Shown in pieces: positions 1-5,675 of a stretch of DNA of 5,675 nucleotides (its first letter is position 1; every line of letters begins with the position of its first letter). Source of the stretch: Deltaproteobacteria bacterium. GTDB taxonomy: Bacteria > Desulfobacterota > Desulfomonilia > UBA1062. The stretch lies in contig JAGVNP010000309.1 in the NCBI GenBank assembly GCA_020053185.1, positions 1 through 5,675 of the forward strand. The letters run 5' to 3'. Position numbers and translations under genes: made by a program. The notes below the pieces were generated by a model, which saw only the letters and a program-made list of their open reading frames with translations, ran no database searches and had not been told where the DNA came from.

Positions 1-1029
1 ATCATCCATTTTGCCATCAACTAAAAACCCTTGTCGGTTATTTGAGTTATACACCTTTGCGCCAAATGCATTTTCATTATAGTCTGTACCCACCCTGACG
101 GTAATCGAGGTAACAACTTTGTTCATCTCAAAAGGCACCTCTATAATCAAAGGGCACGTTGCAACATTTCGATAATCTGCATTGTCGGTAATAGAACGAA
201 GAACCTTCATCCCTCCTGGTAGACGACGGTATTGTTCACTTCTCTTGTTCATACGTATCGGACCAATCCTGTAAGCTAGCACATCGCTTATCAATCCTTG
301 CTCTTCATTTAAACGAAGGGTAACGGCACCAAAAACCAGCTTTACCGTCATTCTTGTCTTCAGCCTATCGACATAGCTTTTACCACTTCCTCCTGCTTTT
401 TTATTTGCCCAATGCCCTTCATAAAAAGAGGTAATCCTGCCGTCATCACTGACTATGTATTTGTCCCCCAGATAATCTGTCTCAAAAGTGGCTTTTGCAT
501 CGTTAAACCTGACATAATCAGGCTCAGATGACCGTGAAGGAGGCGTTGACGCAAAGTACAGAACATAGCACCACCCTTTTCCGCCGGTAAGCGGATCAAC
601 AACTTCTATCTCCACACCGCTGGTATATCCTGAAACCCATACGTTTTTATCTGCCCGATCTCCCATATCATCTGCCATAAACATGAGCTTGTCCCACGGG
701 TCAAATTTGGCATTACTCAGATCTTTGTTGTTCAACCATCCGCTGGTGAAAATCCAGTCTCCATCAGGACCAGTCATTTCATCAATTTGATAGCGGATAG
801 GTATAAACACTCCGTTTTGGTAAGCATACAGACGTAGATGATCAATTGGCTTTTCTGTAATCGCGCCAAGCAATTTGCCATCGACAATCACATGATCTAC
901 CCATCGATTCAGACTCTTTTTCTCCTGAACATTCTCATCCTGGCTAGCACCCACCACTCCTGTTGGCACCATCAAAACCCATAAAAAAACTATGGCTAGA
1001 AAAAATTTAAAGTCTTTTTTGAATTTCAT
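1..1029 (-). CDS. Secreted protein of unknown function (C-terminus beyond left edge)
   Basis: The reading frame is open from an ATG at 1029-1027 down to base 1, giving 343 residues with no stop, so the C-terminus lies outside the window. A GGGAGGT ribosome site (1041-1035) sits 5 bases before the ATG. Residues 1-28 form a Sec signal peptide: basic MKFKKDFK, a hydrophobic core FFLAIVFLWVLMVP, and a likely signal peptidase I site after V26-G27-A28. No lipobox is seen, so the product is probably periplasmic or secreted. The mature part is rich in aromatic and acidic residues and looks beta-rich, with no further membrane segment. Notable stretches are PIDHLRLYAYQNG (61-73), a QIDEM motif (81-85) and FDPWDKLMFMADDMGDR (109-125). 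The mature part has two cysteines, C154 and C292. I do not recognise a named family and see no catalytic motif. It is divergent from the metabolic cluster, so a shared function cannot be assumed. Confidence 0.85.
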   Translation of the reverse strand, partial: MKFKKDFKFFLAIVFLWVLMVPTGVVGASQDENVQEKKSLNRWVDHVIVDGKLLGAITEKPIDHLRLYAYQNGVFIPIRYQIDEMTGPDGDWIFTSGWLNNKDLSNAKFDPWDKLMFMADDMGDRADKNVWVSGYTSGVEIEVVDPLTGGKGWCYVLYFASTPPSRSSEPDYVRFNDAKATFETDYLGDKYIVSDDGRITSFYEGHWANKKAGGSGKSYVDRLKTRMTVKLVFGAVTLRLNEEQGLISDVLAYRIGPIRMNKRSEQYRRLPGGMKVLRSITDNADYRNVATCPLIIEVPFEMNKVVTSITVRVGTDYNENAFGAKVYNSNNRQGFLVDGKMDD

Positions 1030-1077
1030 GAATAACCTCCCAATTTTTCAATCTTCAAATATCAATTCAACTACTCA

Positions 1078-1106
1078 GTTATAATGACTTAAGCAGAAAA
1101 AATCAA
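1078..1106 (-). promoter_or_regulatory. Predicted sigma70-type promoter for the leftward secreted-protein gene
   Basis: Read on the minus strand, a -35-like TTGATT (1106-1101) is followed after exactly 17 bases by a -10-like TATAAC (1083-1078). This matches 4 of 6 and 5 of 6 consensus positions. Transcription would start near 1071, giving a leader of about 40 bases that contains the GGGAGGT ribosome site. The call rests on sequence match only. Confidence 0.5.
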
Positions 1107-1145
1107 ATACAGAAAAATCTATAAATATGCTAAGGTAAATGGTCT

Positions 1146-1151
1146 TATAAT
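1146..1151 (+). promoter_or_regulatory. Possible -10 element for the rightward operon
   Basis: A perfect TATAAT lies 32 bases before the GTG start at 1184, placing a transcription start near 1158. No recognisable -35 hexamer is found at 16-19 bases upstream (the sequence there is A/T-rich, such as AAATAT), and no TGn extension precedes it. In AT-rich DNA the match may be chance, or an activator may be needed. If real, it supports the GTG start, because the ATG at 1160 would be nearly leaderless. Confidence 0.25.
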
Positions 1152-1173
1152 TATCAATTATGAAATGGCTGAT

Positions 1174-1179
1174 AGGAGG
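1174..1179 (+). promoter_or_regulatory. Ribosome binding site deciding a GTG start
   Basis: AGGAGG lies 4 bases before GTG at 1184-1186. The alternative ATG at 1160 in the same frame has only AT-rich sequence in front of it (TTATAATTATCAATT), with no Shine-Dalgarno match, and this AGGAGG falls inside the longer frame. The GTG is therefore preferred. Confidence 0.75.
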
Positions 1180-1183
1180 AATA

Positions 1184-1663
1184 GTGACTTACAAGGCCCT
1201 TTGCAGAATTGGTGAAAAACGGGATGCTGATATACTGATACAATTCAACATAGCCATGGCCCGCGAGACAGAGGGTAAAGAGCTTTCCATTGAAACTGTA
1301 TCTTCCGGCGTAACAAATCTTCTAAAAAAACCCTCGGCTGGATTTTATGTTGTTGCTGAAAAACAAGGACAAATCATCGGATCTTTAATGATCACCTCTG
1401 AATGGAGTGACTGGCGCAATGGATTTTTCTGGTGGATTCAGAGTGTATATGTGAGACCGGAATTCCGCTGCCAGGGCATATACAGATTATTGCATACATA
1501 TGTGAGGGATAAGGCGAAAAAAGAGCCTGATGTATGCGGGCTCCGCCTGTATGTTGAAAATGAAAACAGCACTGCAAAAAAGGCTTATGAAAAAACCGGC
1601 ATGATAAAAACTTCTTACAGTATGTATGAGGAGGACTTTAATGAAAAGCTCAAAAGTAAATGA
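1184..1663 (+). CDS. GNAT-family N-acyltransferase
   Basis: This 159-residue cytoplasmic protein is the usual size of a single-domain GNAT enzyme, which transfers an acetyl or other acyl group from a CoA thioester to an amine. The N-terminal part (residues 6-52) starts with a typical strand-helix region containing FNIAMARETE. The central strands GFYVVAEKQGQIIGSLMI (53-70) and FFWWIQSVYVRPEFR (81-95) lead into the CoA pyrophosphate loop R95-C96-Q97-G98-I99-Y100, where canonical Q/RxxGxG/A has Tyr last instead of Gly or Ala. The segment LRLYVENENSTAKKAYEKTGM (120-140) is the C-terminal motif B with its usual Asn, Ala, Tyr and Gly-Met. The start is taken at GTG 1184 because of its AGGAGG; an ATG at 1160 would add eight residues. 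It is the first gene of the cluster and its end overlaps the next gene by 23 bases. The acceptor is unknown; an amino acid is plausible from context. Ribosomal or antibiotic substrates cannot be excluded. Confidence 0.88.
   Translation: MTYKALCRIGEKRDADILIQFNIAMARETEGKELSIETVSSGVTNLLKKPSAGFYVVAEKQGQIIGSLMITSEWSDWRNGFFWWIQSVYVRPEFRCQGIYRLLHTYVRDKAKKEPDVCGLRLYVENENSTAKKAYEKTGMIKTSYSMYEEDFNEKLKSK
1629..1634 (+). promoter_or_regulatory. Ribosome binding site inside the GNAT gene, deciding the next start
   Basis: AGGAGG lies 6 bases before ATG 1641, within the last codons of the upstream GNAT gene. The in-frame ATG at 1626 lies before this site and has no comparable site of its own, so the longer frame would place the Shine-Dalgarno sequence inside codons 2-3. 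Its location inside a translated region suggests translational coupling of the two genes. Confidence 0.75.
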
Positions 1664-2843
1664 CCCACGCATAATACGTATTGAATTAACCCCCTTGTTC
1701 GTTCCATTTTGGGAATTGACGAGACAGGTTATGGATTCAAGCGAAGGCGGCCTGGGTATGGCGATTCCTGCTGAAGAGGCATGGCTAGGCGGTGATTTTG
1801 TCATTTGCAAACTTGTGGCAGAAGATGAAAACATCGGCTTAGGAGAGGCTTTTGTATGGCTTCCTGAGACAGGAGTGTCTCCTTCTCAGCTTATTGATAT
1901 AATCCAAAATGCACTCTCCAGATATGTGCTTGGAGAAAGCCCGTTTAATGTCGAACAAATCCGCCACCGCATGGAGATCAATGTATCACGAAGCGAGGTG
2001 GCAAAAGGTCTTATTGATATGGCGTGCTATGATCTTATGGGCCGGATATGCAAAAGACCTGCTTGCGATTTCATGGGAGGAAAGACTTCAGACAAGATAC
2101 CCCTTGCAGCCCTTATCCCCCTGATGAACATCGATACAATGGTAGAGCTTGCAAAAGGTTTTTATAATGACAGCATCCGGACATTCCGGTTTAAGCTCGG
2201 TCATAGCATACAGGATGACGTAAAGATTATAAGCAGGATGCGTGAAACTCTGGGTAGTGATGTGCGAATACGCGTTGATTACAACCAGGCATATACACCA
2301 AATAATGCAGTCCGGGCAATCAAGGCAATCGAACCATTTGGTATAGACTTTGCCGAACAGCCTGTCCGATCAACAGATTATCTGGGCATGGCCTATGTAC
2401 AGAAACGTGTGAATATACCGCTCATGTCCCACGAAGGATGTTTCTCTCTCCAGGATATTATCACCCTCACCGAGCTTGGGGCTATCGGCGTTATAGGTAT
2501 TAACTCTGAGCGGCCAGGAGGAATTACCAATGCCCTTCGGGCAATTGCATATGCCGAGCAGCGCGGCATGGGGGTTGTAATACACAATCAGACCCTCGGC
2601 ATTGCCTCTGCCATGCAGATACATCTTGCAGCAGCAAAACATCCTTCGCTTGGTCATGCAACAGAACTCTTTGGTCATATGATGTTTGAGGATGACCTTA
2701 TCCTTACACCGATTGATTACTCAGGCGGAACAGCGACAATACCGAAAGGTCCTGGGTTCGGCGTAGATCTGGACGAAGAAGCACTCAAAAAATACGCTAC
2801 AAGCCCTACGGTTGTTATAGAGTCCATTAAACGCAAGGCTTAA
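1641..2843 (+). CDS. Enolase-superfamily enzyme, mandelate racemase/muconate lactonizing type
   Basis: This 400-residue cytoplasmic enzyme matches the usual length of the family. Members have an N-terminal capping domain (here about residues 10-135, including GLGEAFVW at 66-73) and a C-terminal beta/alpha barrel. They bind Mg2+ and abstract the proton next to a carboxylate. Predicted metal ligands are D213 (in RVDYNQAY), E239 (in DFAEQP) and E265 (in SHEG), spaced 26 and 26 residues as in mandelate racemase. The end of strand two reads R183-F184-K185, so the first Lys of KxK is Arg and K185 is the likely base. H315 (in VIHNQ) falls where mandelate racemase has its catalytic His, but the partner position 27 residues earlier is N288 instead of Asp. 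There is also no Lys there, as muconate lactonizing enzymes, dipeptide epimerases and N-acylamino acid racemases would need. Residues 289-294 read SERPGG. The start at 1641 is set by AGGAGG. The reaction is unknown; epimerase, racemase or dehydratase are all possible. Confidence 0.88.
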   Translation: MKSSKVNDPRIIRIELTPLFVPFWELTRQVMDSSEGGLGMAIPAEEAWLGGDFVICKLVAEDENIGLGEAFVWLPETGVSPSQLIDIIQNALSRYVLGESPFNVEQIRHRMEINVSRSEVAKGLIDMACYDLMGRICKRPACDFMGGKTSDKIPLAALIPLMNIDTMVELAKGFYNDSIRTFRFKLGHSIQDDVKIISRMRETLGSDVRIRVDYNQAYTPNNAVRAIKAIEPFGIDFAEQPVRSTDYLGMAYVQKRVNIPLMSHEGCFSLQDIITLTELGAIGVIGINSERPGGITNALRAIAYAEQRGMGVVIHNQTLGIASAMQIHLAAAKHPSLGHATELFGHMMFEDDLILTPIDYSGGTATIPKGPGFGVDLDEEALKKYATSPTVVIESIKRKA

Positions 2844-2854
2844 ACCACCAATGT

Positions 2855-4294
2855 ATGGAGAATAACCTTATCGATATTCTCATTATTGGAATATATTTTC
2901 TTGCTCTGCTGGGAATCGGATATTACACAAGCAAAAAGATAAAAGGCACAGAGGATTACAGCATCGCAGGAAGAAGCTTAAGCTTTCCTATTCTGCTGGG
3001 CACTCTCATAGGCACTACAATCGGCGCTTCCAGTACAATGGGAAAAGCAGGAAAGGCATATGAAATAGGCATTGCCTTTTTCTTTGCATCACTTGCTTAC
3101 CCGATAGGACTCTTCCTCTTTGGTTTTATCGCCCCCATTATCCGGAGAACAAAGATATGGACGCTGCCTGATGTGCTGGTTATCCGGTATGGAGAGTCCA
3201 TGAGAATAGGGGTTGGAATCGCAATGATCCTTGGCATTACAGCCCTGTTTGGCGGCCAGCTTATTGCCATCGGCCTGGTCGCCAAATCAATTCTCGGAAA
3301 TATCACCTATACTGAAGCAATATTGAGCGCAGGAATTATCATGGTGATATATACATTAATGGGCGGACTTCTGGCAGTTGCCTACACAGACTTTATCCAG
3401 ACAATCATCATGATCATATCAATCGGAATTATACTTCCATTCTTCATTATTTCTCACATAGGAGGGTTCTCTGTTGCATTGGAATACTTAAAACCACCTC
3501 CAGGAAACTTCTGGGGAGGATTATCTTTTGCATATGTGTTCTCAATCTTTCTCATTGATCTGCCTTTTTGTCTCATTGATCCTTCGCTCTGGCAAAGGGC
3601 AGCAGCAGCAAAAGATGTAAAAATAGTCAAAAGAAGTATGTTCATTACATCAGGGGTATATGTTTTCTGGAGTTTTATCGCTGTATTCTTAGGAATAATG
3701 GCATCCCACATCTTTCCTAATCTTGCTGGAACAATTGAAGGCGCAGACGCTGCCATGCCCATGGAGATAGCCATCTTTCTCCCGCCTGTGGTTAGGGGTC
3801 TGTGCGTTGCAGGAATGATGGCTGTCATGATGTCTACTGCTGCTCCGGCACTCCTGATCGCAGGGATTACCTTTGGCAGAGATTTTGTGGGGAGTTTTTA
3901 TCCTAACCTTAAAGATAAAACATTATTGCTCATTACGCGCATTTTTATACTGGCGATAGGAAGCATGGGCATAGTCTTTGCCCTTCATATGAAAGGAATC
4001 TTTGACATCCTTCTACTCTCTTTTGCCATCTTTGTGTCTGCCGGATTTGTTCCAACCATGGCAGCTCTGTTCTGGAAAAAAGCAACCAAGGCCGGGGCTA
4101 TTTCTTCTTCTATTGTATCTTCAATCGCTGTAGTCATCCTCTACGGGATCAAGATAACAGGTAAACTCCCAACATGGATTGAACCTATTATTGTAAGTAT
4201 TGGCCTAAGCTTTATTCTAATGATAGCGGTAAGCTTGGCTACATATACGGACAAAAACGCAACACCACGACTTATTGACATGAAGGAGCAATAA
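2855..4294 (+). CDS. Sodium:solute symporter (SSS family)
   Basis: This inner-membrane protein of 479 residues belongs to the family of PutP, PanF and the SGLT sugar carriers, which use the Na+ gradient to import amino acids, vitamins, sugars or carboxylates. About 13 hydrophobic helices can be counted, from residues 6-24 to 442-463, matching the family fold. Family marks are the segment GRSLSFPILLGTLIG (39-53) followed by GASSTMGKAG (57-66), the signature GGLLAVAYTDFIQ (170-182), and MMSTAAPALLIAG (325-337), whose S327-T328 match the PutP residues that bind sodium. The start is 11 bases after the upstream stop. No good Shine-Dalgarno sequence precedes ATG 2855; the nearby bases are AAACCACCAATGT, so translation probably depends on coupling to the gene before it. 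The substrate cannot be read from sequence; the neighbours suggest an amino acid, a derivative of one, or another small carboxylate. Confidence 0.92.
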   Translation: MENNLIDILIIGIYFLALLGIGYYTSKKIKGTEDYSIAGRSLSFPILLGTLIGTTIGASSTMGKAGKAYEIGIAFFFASLAYPIGLFLFGFIAPIIRRTKIWTLPDVLVIRYGESMRIGVGIAMILGITALFGGQLIAIGLVAKSILGNITYTEAILSAGIIMVIYTLMGGLLAVAYTDFIQTIIMIISIGIILPFFIISHIGGFSVALEYLKPPPGNFWGGLSFAYVFSIFLIDLPFCLIDPSLWQRAAAAKDVKIVKRSMFITSGVYVFWSFIAVFLGIMASHIFPNLAGTIEGADAAMPMEIAIFLPPVVRGLCVAGMMAVMMSTAAPALLIAGITFGRDFVGSFYPNLKDKTLLLITRIFILAIGSMGIVFALHMKGIFDILLLSFAIFVSAGFVPTMAALFWKKATKAGAISSSIVSSIAVVILYGIKITGKLPTWIEPIIVSIGLSFILMIAVSLATYTDKNATPRLIDMKEQ

Positions 4295-4320
4295 TATTTT
4301 ATTTATAAAGGAGAAAAATA

Positions 4321-5481
4321 ATGCAGCATGAGAAAAAGCTTACCTTGCTTGAGGCATCCTCAATAGTTGCAGGCCTCGGTATTGGTGGCGCAATAATGGC
4401 TGTTCCGTATCTTGCCTCTCAAACGGGACTTATCCCTATCATCTCTATCATGAGCATGTCGTACTTTTTAAGCCTGATCCTTCATCTAATGATAACCGAG
4501 ATAGTGCTGAGAGATGAGGAACCACATCAGCTTGTGGAAATATTCAAAAAATACCTTTTTACTAAGACATGGTGGGGCGTTTTGTTGCTATGGATCTTTT
4601 TCTCCCTGATCGTTCTTACCTTCATCTCTCTGCTTGCAGCTTATATAACTGGCTGTGCTGAAATTTTATATAACCTGATAGGAATGCCTACATTGGCTGG
4701 AATACTTCTCACCTATGTAGTGGCTGGTGGTGTGGTTTTTTTCGGACTCAAGGCAATAGGAATAATCGAAAAGTATTCTTTGATTGGTATGGGGCTCTTA
4801 TTGCTTGTCCTATTCTTCGGTTCACTTGGACTTCCCTGCAATTCAATACCTTTTCTCACTGCAGATATGAAAAGTTTGCTGGCCCTCTATGGAATGGTTA
4901 TGTTCTGCTTTTCTTGTTTCTTTTCTATTCCACAGGCTGCAGAAGGTCTTTACTGGAACAGAAAAAAAGTTCCATGGGCAGTTGCATTAGGGATTGGAAT
5001 AAATTTCTGCTTTGTGCTTATCGTAACACTCCTTACCGTGTTTGTATCAAAAGAGATTACAAAAATTGCCATCCTCGGCTGGGGCAAAACAATAGGGCAA
5101 TGGGCATTTATAACCGGTTCTCTTTTTGTGCTCCTTGCTATGCTTACTACCTTCTGGGCTGTTTCATATGCCCTTGCTGTAGTATTAAAAGAGCAGCTTA
5201 AATGGGGAGACCGCCTGTCTTGGCTTGTGTCCACACTCCCTACCCTGCTTCTTGCCATGAGCGGTCTTACAGGATTTTTGGGCTTCATGAGAATAGCAGG
5301 AGGCGCAATGGCAGTGCTGGTAGCTATATTGATCATCCCAGCCTTACGGATAAGCAGAAAACAAAAAAACGAAAAAGAGCCTGTTTTTGTTTTGAAATTT
5401 TTTGGAAATAATTTATTTCAATTCATCATCATTGTAGCATACATTGTGATGGTTATAGGTTCTATGGTTCCTGTAAAATAG
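4321..5481 (+). CDS. Amino acid permease of the aromatic (HAAAP/Trp-Tyr) type, APC superfamily
   Basis: This 386-residue inner-membrane protein has about 11 hydrophobic helices, the number and length expected for the TyrP/TnaB/Mtr-like hydroxy and aromatic amino acid permeases, which import substrate with protons. The clearest mark is the first helix, GLGIGGAIMAVPYLASQTG (18-36), equivalent to the GxGIMALP-type broken helix that binds substrate and ion in this fold. FSIPQAAEGLYWNRKKVPWA (201-220) matches the conserved loop after helix six, which is followed by VALGIGINFCFVLIVTLL. A basic stretch RISRKQKNEKEP (343-354) lies in a cytoplasmic loop before the last helix (365-384). AAAGGAG (4307-4313) is 7 bases before the ATG. 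The gene follows the symporter by 26 bases. Specificity for aromatic amino acids is a family guess; divergent members take up serine, threonine or other amino acids. Confidence 0.82.
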   Translation: MQHEKKLTLLEASSIVAGLGIGGAIMAVPYLASQTGLIPIISIMSMSYFLSLILHLMITEIVLRDEEPHQLVEIFKKYLFTKTWWGVLLLWIFFSLIVLTFISLLAAYITGCAEILYNLIGMPTLAGILLTYVVAGGVVFFGLKAIGIIEKYSLIGMGLLLLVLFFGSLGLPCNSIPFLTADMKSLLALYGMVMFCFSCFFSIPQAAEGLYWNRKKVPWAVALGIGINFCFVLIVTLLTVFVSKEITKIAILGWGKTIGQWAFITGSLFVLLAMLTTFWAVSYALAVVLKEQLKWGDRLSWLVSTLPTLLLAMSGLTGFLGFMRIAGGAMAVLVAILIIPALRISRKQKNEKEPVFVLKFFGNNLFQFIIIVAYIVMVIGSMVPVK

Positions 5482-5485
5482 ATAT

Positions 5486-5506
5486 CAAAATTCCGGAGGA
5501 ATATTG
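5486..5506 (+). promoter_or_regulatory. Small hairpin enclosing the ribosome site of the amidohydrolase gene
   Basis: The arms CAA-A-ATTCC (5486-5494) and GGAAT-A-TTG (5498-5506) pair over eight base pairs with one A/A mismatch and a three-base loop. The Shine-Dalgarno GGAGGA (5495-5500) sits in the loop and 3' arm, 8 bases before ATG 5509. Folding could dampen initiation until ribosomes finishing the permease gene (stop 5479-5481) open it. The stem is AT-rich and may be weak or accidental. Confidence 0.3.
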
Positions 5507-5508
5507 TA

Positions 5509-5675
5509 ATGCCTGAGGTTGGTCAACTATACTATGGCGGAGAAATCTATACGGTTGATGGCAACTGTCCTCGTGCAGAGGCAGTTGCAGTGCAAAATGG
5601 AAAGATAATTGCTGTTGGCTCAAAAACAGATTGTATAGCAGCACTTGGTGAAAAATATGAGATGATTAATCTCAA
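5509..5675 (+). CDS. Metal-dependent amidohydrolase, N-terminal fragment (continues past right edge)
   Basis: Only the first 55 complete codons are in the window and the frame is open at the edge. The segment LYYGGEIYTVDGNCPRAEAV (7-26) followed by AVQNGKIIAVGS (27-38) is the N-terminal beta-sandwich opening typical of the amidohydrolase superfamily, especially the YtcJ-like amidohydrolase_3 group. Relatives hydrolyse C-N bonds of amides, N-acyl amino acids or cyclic imides in a metal-bearing barrel. The metal-binding HxH and later His and Asp residues would lie downstream and cannot be checked. No signal peptide is present, so the product should be cytoplasmic. GGAGGA lies 8 bases before the ATG, and the gene starts 27 bases after the permease stop, so it belongs to the same operon. 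The substrate is unknown; hydrolysis of an N-acyl or amide product made or imported by its neighbours is an inference. Confidence 0.82.
   Translation, partial: MPEVGQLYYGGEIYTVDGNCPRAEAVAVQNGKIIAVGSKTDCIAALGEKYEMINL

Larger units (their letters stand above)
1030..1183. other. AT-rich divergent intergenic region
   Basis: This 154-base stretch separates the leftward secreted-protein gene from the rightward cluster, so it must hold the promoters for both. It contains the ribosome sites of both flanking genes and the predicted leftward promoter. I see no convincing hairpin, operator palindrome, RNA gene or repeat here. Confidence 0.6.

Noticed and set aside
1120..1125. TATAAA as an alternative -10 box for the rightward operon
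   Set aside because: The sequence 17 bases upstream is a run of A residues with no -35 character; the perfect TATAAT at 1146 is better placed.
1487..1834. Open frame of 115 codons on the minus strand
   Set aside because: It lies antisense across the end of the GNAT gene and the start of the enolase-superfamily gene, both clearly recognisable proteins; its product has no recognisable motif.
3454..3828. Open frame of 124 codons on the minus strand
   Set aside because: Antisense to the transmembrane core of the symporter; the composition is a mirror of hydrophobic codons and there is no family resemblance.
4295..4320. Possible terminator between the symporter and permease genes
   Set aside because: The spacer is AT-rich but has no GC-rich inverted repeat before its T-rich stretch, and it carries the permease ribosome site.
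4950..5336. Open frame of 128 codons on the minus strand
   Set aside because: Antisense to the amino acid permease, with no motif or context supporting a gene.
1..5675. CRISPR arrays, insertion sequences, tRNA or rRNA genes
   Set aside because: No regularly spaced repeats, transposase fragments, terminal inverted repeats or structured RNA sequences were seen; almost all bases are in the six genes described.

Overview
The window (about 43% G+C by impression, not counted) is densely coding bacterial DNA with clear Shine-Dalgarno sequences. It carries one leftward gene, cut by the left edge, and a rightward cluster of five genes, the last cut by the right edge. The export signal on the leftward product, the long Na+-symporter family and the style of the enzymes suggest a Gram-negative, possibly an anaerobe of the Desulfobacterota (old Deltaproteobacteria). 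That placement rests on general resemblance only and is weak.

Layout. Positions 1-1029 (minus) encode the first 343 residues of a secreted protein of unknown function, with its own plausible sigma70-type promoter at 1078-1106. Positions 1030-1183 are a divergent intergenic region. The plus-strand cluster is: a GNAT N-acyltransferase (1184-1663), an enolase-superfamily enzyme of the mandelate racemase/muconate lactonizing type (1641-2843), a sodium:solute symporter (2855-4294), an aromatic-type amino acid permease (4321-5481), and the N-terminus of a metal-dependent amidohydrolase (5509 to the right edge). Gaps are 27 bp or less, the first two genes overlap by 23 bp, and no terminator is visible between them, so they look like one operon.

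Working together. Two importers plus an acyltransferase, an alpha-proton-abstracting enolase-superfamily enzyme and an amidohydrolase make a coherent set for taking up and processing an amino acid or other small carboxylate. One reading, which is inference, is N-acylation, then epimerisation or another alpha-proton reaction, then deacylation. This is analogous to the known N-succinylamino acid racemase pathway for converting D- to L-amino acids.

The most unusual point is the enolase-superfamily enzyme. Its residue spacing matches mandelate racemase (K185, D213, E239, E265, H315), but the Asp that partners the catalytic His is Asn (N288) and the first Lys of the KxK motif is Arg (R183). Its chemistry is therefore not obvious from the family. 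Two start codons differ from the longest open frames: GTG at 1184 for the GNAT and ATG at 1641 for the enolase-superfamily gene, both decided by AGGAGG sites.
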